In this document: positions 61,791 through 64,000 of the stretch, one piece after another
Layout of the letters: each line of letters begins with the position of its first letter
Position numbering within the stretch: position 1 is the first letter of the stretch
Source: Galaxea fascicularis
Lineage: Eukaryota > Cnidaria > Anthozoa > Scleractinia > Euphylliidae
NCBI GenBank assembly: GCA_948470475.1
Contig: OX419342.1
Coordinates: forward strand, 21,438,844-21,502,843
Direction of reading: 5' to 3'
Length of the DNA stretch: 64,000 nucleotides
The notes under the pieces: generated by a model
The model's database searches: none
The model's input: only the letters and a program-made list of their open reading frames with translations
What the model was told of the DNA's origin: nothing
Translations under genes and position numbers: made by a program

Positions 61791-64000
61791 AAACCACAGG
61801 GCCACAGAAGTCAGTTGCACATCTTGAGATCAAGCCATTTCAGACTTGAGTTATCGAGTGAGGGGTTTAGCTATACTTGATCAGTTATTTTAATGTGTTA
61901 AGTAGTTGAAAGTAAAAATCTCTGTCAGTTTTTGCTATGAATTTTACCAGACTTCCCGTATTCTCTCTATCCCTGGAGTGGGGCTCCTAAAACTTTGCGT
62001 CACGTTATTGATTGCGCAATTGGCCCGAACAAAAAGTAGACAGAAATCTTTGAATTGATTCTCGGCAACAAGGTGGAACTGATAATGCAATTTACTCACA
62101 GCTGTATATTCTCGACGCTCAAGGAAATGGTGGACATTTTTATGGACATGAGATCATAAGCCCATAAGTGTGCTCCTCCATGAGGTCATGTTTAACAAGT
62201 TTTAGGACGACACAAATGCTCGACCATGTCTACATATTAGATAGCCTGCGGACGCAGACGTATTTCCGGCGGTCGTTTCCGGCTCTCCCCCAAAAGCCGG
62301 ACATACGTCTGCGTTCGCAGGCTACATATTAGAGAGGTAGTCATTTATTCAGTTATAGGCAGTGGTCGTTTACAGACCAATCGCACAAAAACTGTTCCAT
62401 GGTCAATGCAACAAGGCGGAGTGCAGAGACACCCTATACTTACATTTTGGTCATGATTCTGGTCATGTATCTCATAAGGTCATATTAAGAGCCTTTTACT
62501 GCCAGCGCGACACGCCCTCCGTCCCCCAAGAGAAGATCCTATTTTCCAAAGTGCCCCTGTTGTACCCACGTTGCCCATGACAACATTTCCTTGAGCTCAG
62601 ATTACAGTTTTCAGTAGAATGAGAAAGCGCACGATACTGGACATTTCAAATTTAAGTTTCTGTTCACATTCAGGAAAGTGCAGTGTTATGTTTGGTCTAT
62701 TTATGCAATCTTAAAATTGCCAAAAAATGTTGTTCCCATTTTTGTTTCATTTGTTTTCCATTGTTTTCCAAATATGGCCCGTAACGTTTTGTGACTTAGT
62801 AGTATCATGGCATTCTACAAAGGGTAATGATTGACATGAGGTTTTATCAGTTTTACACTAACGTTTCACCCCTGATTATTTGTAAGGTTGACTCCCAAAA
62901 ACAAACCCAGTTACTAACCAAATTCGTGTAGAAATTATAAGCTTTTTGTTGCAAAGAATGATCTTTGACATGCAGCTCTTTAACACGATTTTTGATCAGT
63001 TGTTCAGTTGGTAGAATACGTTTATATTAGCACTTTTGCTTGTTCTTTGCCTGGCTTTCATCTTCAGTGGTTATCAAACCATGCAACACCACAGCAGTGG
63101 CATTCCAAATATCCAAAATTAAAGGGGTTTCAATCGCTACTTTTTTAACTACAAGTTTTGTGAAAAAAATCGGTGAGTGGCTGTTGGATTCGGTTACACG
63201 GAATGCTCTTATCAGTTGTAGAATGAAGCAATCTCATATAATTCATAATTCTGTTTGTTATTTCTGTTATCAGTTACAGTGAGGTGTTTCGTGTGTGAGT
63301 ATTGAGTCAATTTGGGTAGATTTCCTAAGCATACATTTGGCAAATGCGAAGCTTAAATCAAGCCCAATATAGTTAACAGAACCTTTGCACAGAACATTCA
63401 ATGCTTCTAAGTGAACTTGGAACATCTGGATCCCATAACTCAGGCTTCTAAGGTCAAGCTGATGCTAACGCTTGCTAATACGCTCTGATGATTAATATTA
63501 ATGAATTCCGATCCAGAGGTTCCGGGTGAATTATTTTTCTTGCGAAAAGACGGAAAAAAGCAACAAACGGCTTGATTTTAATTTCTTGAGTATACGTTGT
63601 GGAAAAGTGACCTTTTCTGTTAACAAGAGATCTCACCGAAGCTTGTCAAGAGTCAAGAATTCGTCTGGATTTCTCTGAATAACCTTCAACTGTCTTCGTT
63701 AGATACTAAGTGCATGGTAGTAATAGGAACATTGTGAATATCTCAAATAAACATTGTCTTAGGGTTAAATTGTGCGTTAACAGTTGCTGACTGTGTACTC
63801 TACTGATCCTGTGACCTGTAGTAGCGAACTTTTAACCTTCAGTTCACAACCCGCAAACTCCGAGTTATGACTGGTGTGTTTGAGGCTTTTTTTACACTCC
63901 ATTTTTTCTTAACATTTGTGGATCTGCTTCCTATATCTTTCGCTTGTAGTGTGAATTATCATGGGTGAAACTGAATCTCTCTGGCTGTTTTGCTGATCTT
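61791..64000. other. Right-edge intergenic stretch
   Basis: Apart from the hairpin element at 62,242 I see only AT-rich sequence and short unsupported frames (for example 62,362-62,580 and 63,040-63,282). An AATAAA occurs near 63,746. No gene or RNA gene can be supported. Confidence 0.5.
62242..62324. mobile_element. Hairpin MITE, 83 bp, with target duplication
   Basis: TAGCCTGCGGACGCAGACGT is mirrored by ACGTCTGCGTTCGCAGGCTA, and the inside TTTCCGGC pairs with GCCGGACA. The direct repeat ACATATTAGA lies on the left (62,232-62,241) and recurs at the right junction. The right copy overlaps the last base of the hairpin as drawn, so the exact element edge may be shifted by one or two bases. Confidence 0.75.

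Overview
This is a eukaryotic, animal window. It has AT-rich DNA, short exons with GT/AG introns, and introns full of small inverted-repeat transposons, tRNA-derived SINEs, LINE and Penelope-type retroelements. Two conserved animal genes, an NXPE-like pseudogene and the repeat mix suggest an invertebrate, most likely an anthozoan cnidarian such as a stony coral. That assignment is inference from gene and repeat style, not from a species marker.

Region 1 (1-6,742, minus strand) holds eight exons of TRMT6, the non-catalytic subunit of the tRNA m1A58 methyltransferase. The gene runs off the left edge and its C-terminus is missing. Region 2 (6,743-7,018) is a short head-to-head promoter shared with the next gene; YY1-like motifs sit in and beside it.

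Region 3 (7,019-43,625, plus strand) is a complete pecanex (PCNX) gene. I could place 32 exons whose splice phases all agree, giving a predicted protein of 1,882 residues. A polyadenylation signal follows at 44,341. Its introns carry most of the repeats: an intact-looking but 5'-truncated LINE, Penelope fragments in opposite orientations, two CAGGG-ended transposons with 5-bp target duplications (one in a TRMT6 intron), a 2-kb element with mirror-image motif arrays, three SINE families, minisatellites and many MITE hairpins.

Region 4 (43,626-56,124) has no gene I can support. It is intergenic DNA with foldback elements, a 163-bp tandem repeat, a 398-bp inverted-repeat element, a near-perfect 156-bp palindrome and a full-length tRNA-derived SINE.

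Region 5 (56,125-61,790) is a broken NXPE/PC-esterase-family gene. Four exon remnants are recognisable, with in-frame stops. A LINE fragment, a minisatellite of about 0.9 kb made of units of about 32 bp, and a decayed LINE now lie where a middle exon would be expected. Region 6 (61,791-64,000) is intergenic apart from one hairpin MITE with a visible target duplication.

I found no sign of a new multi-gene system. The least explained items are the 2-kb element with inverted GGAACGA/GGCACGA arrays and the palindromic-unit minisatellite.
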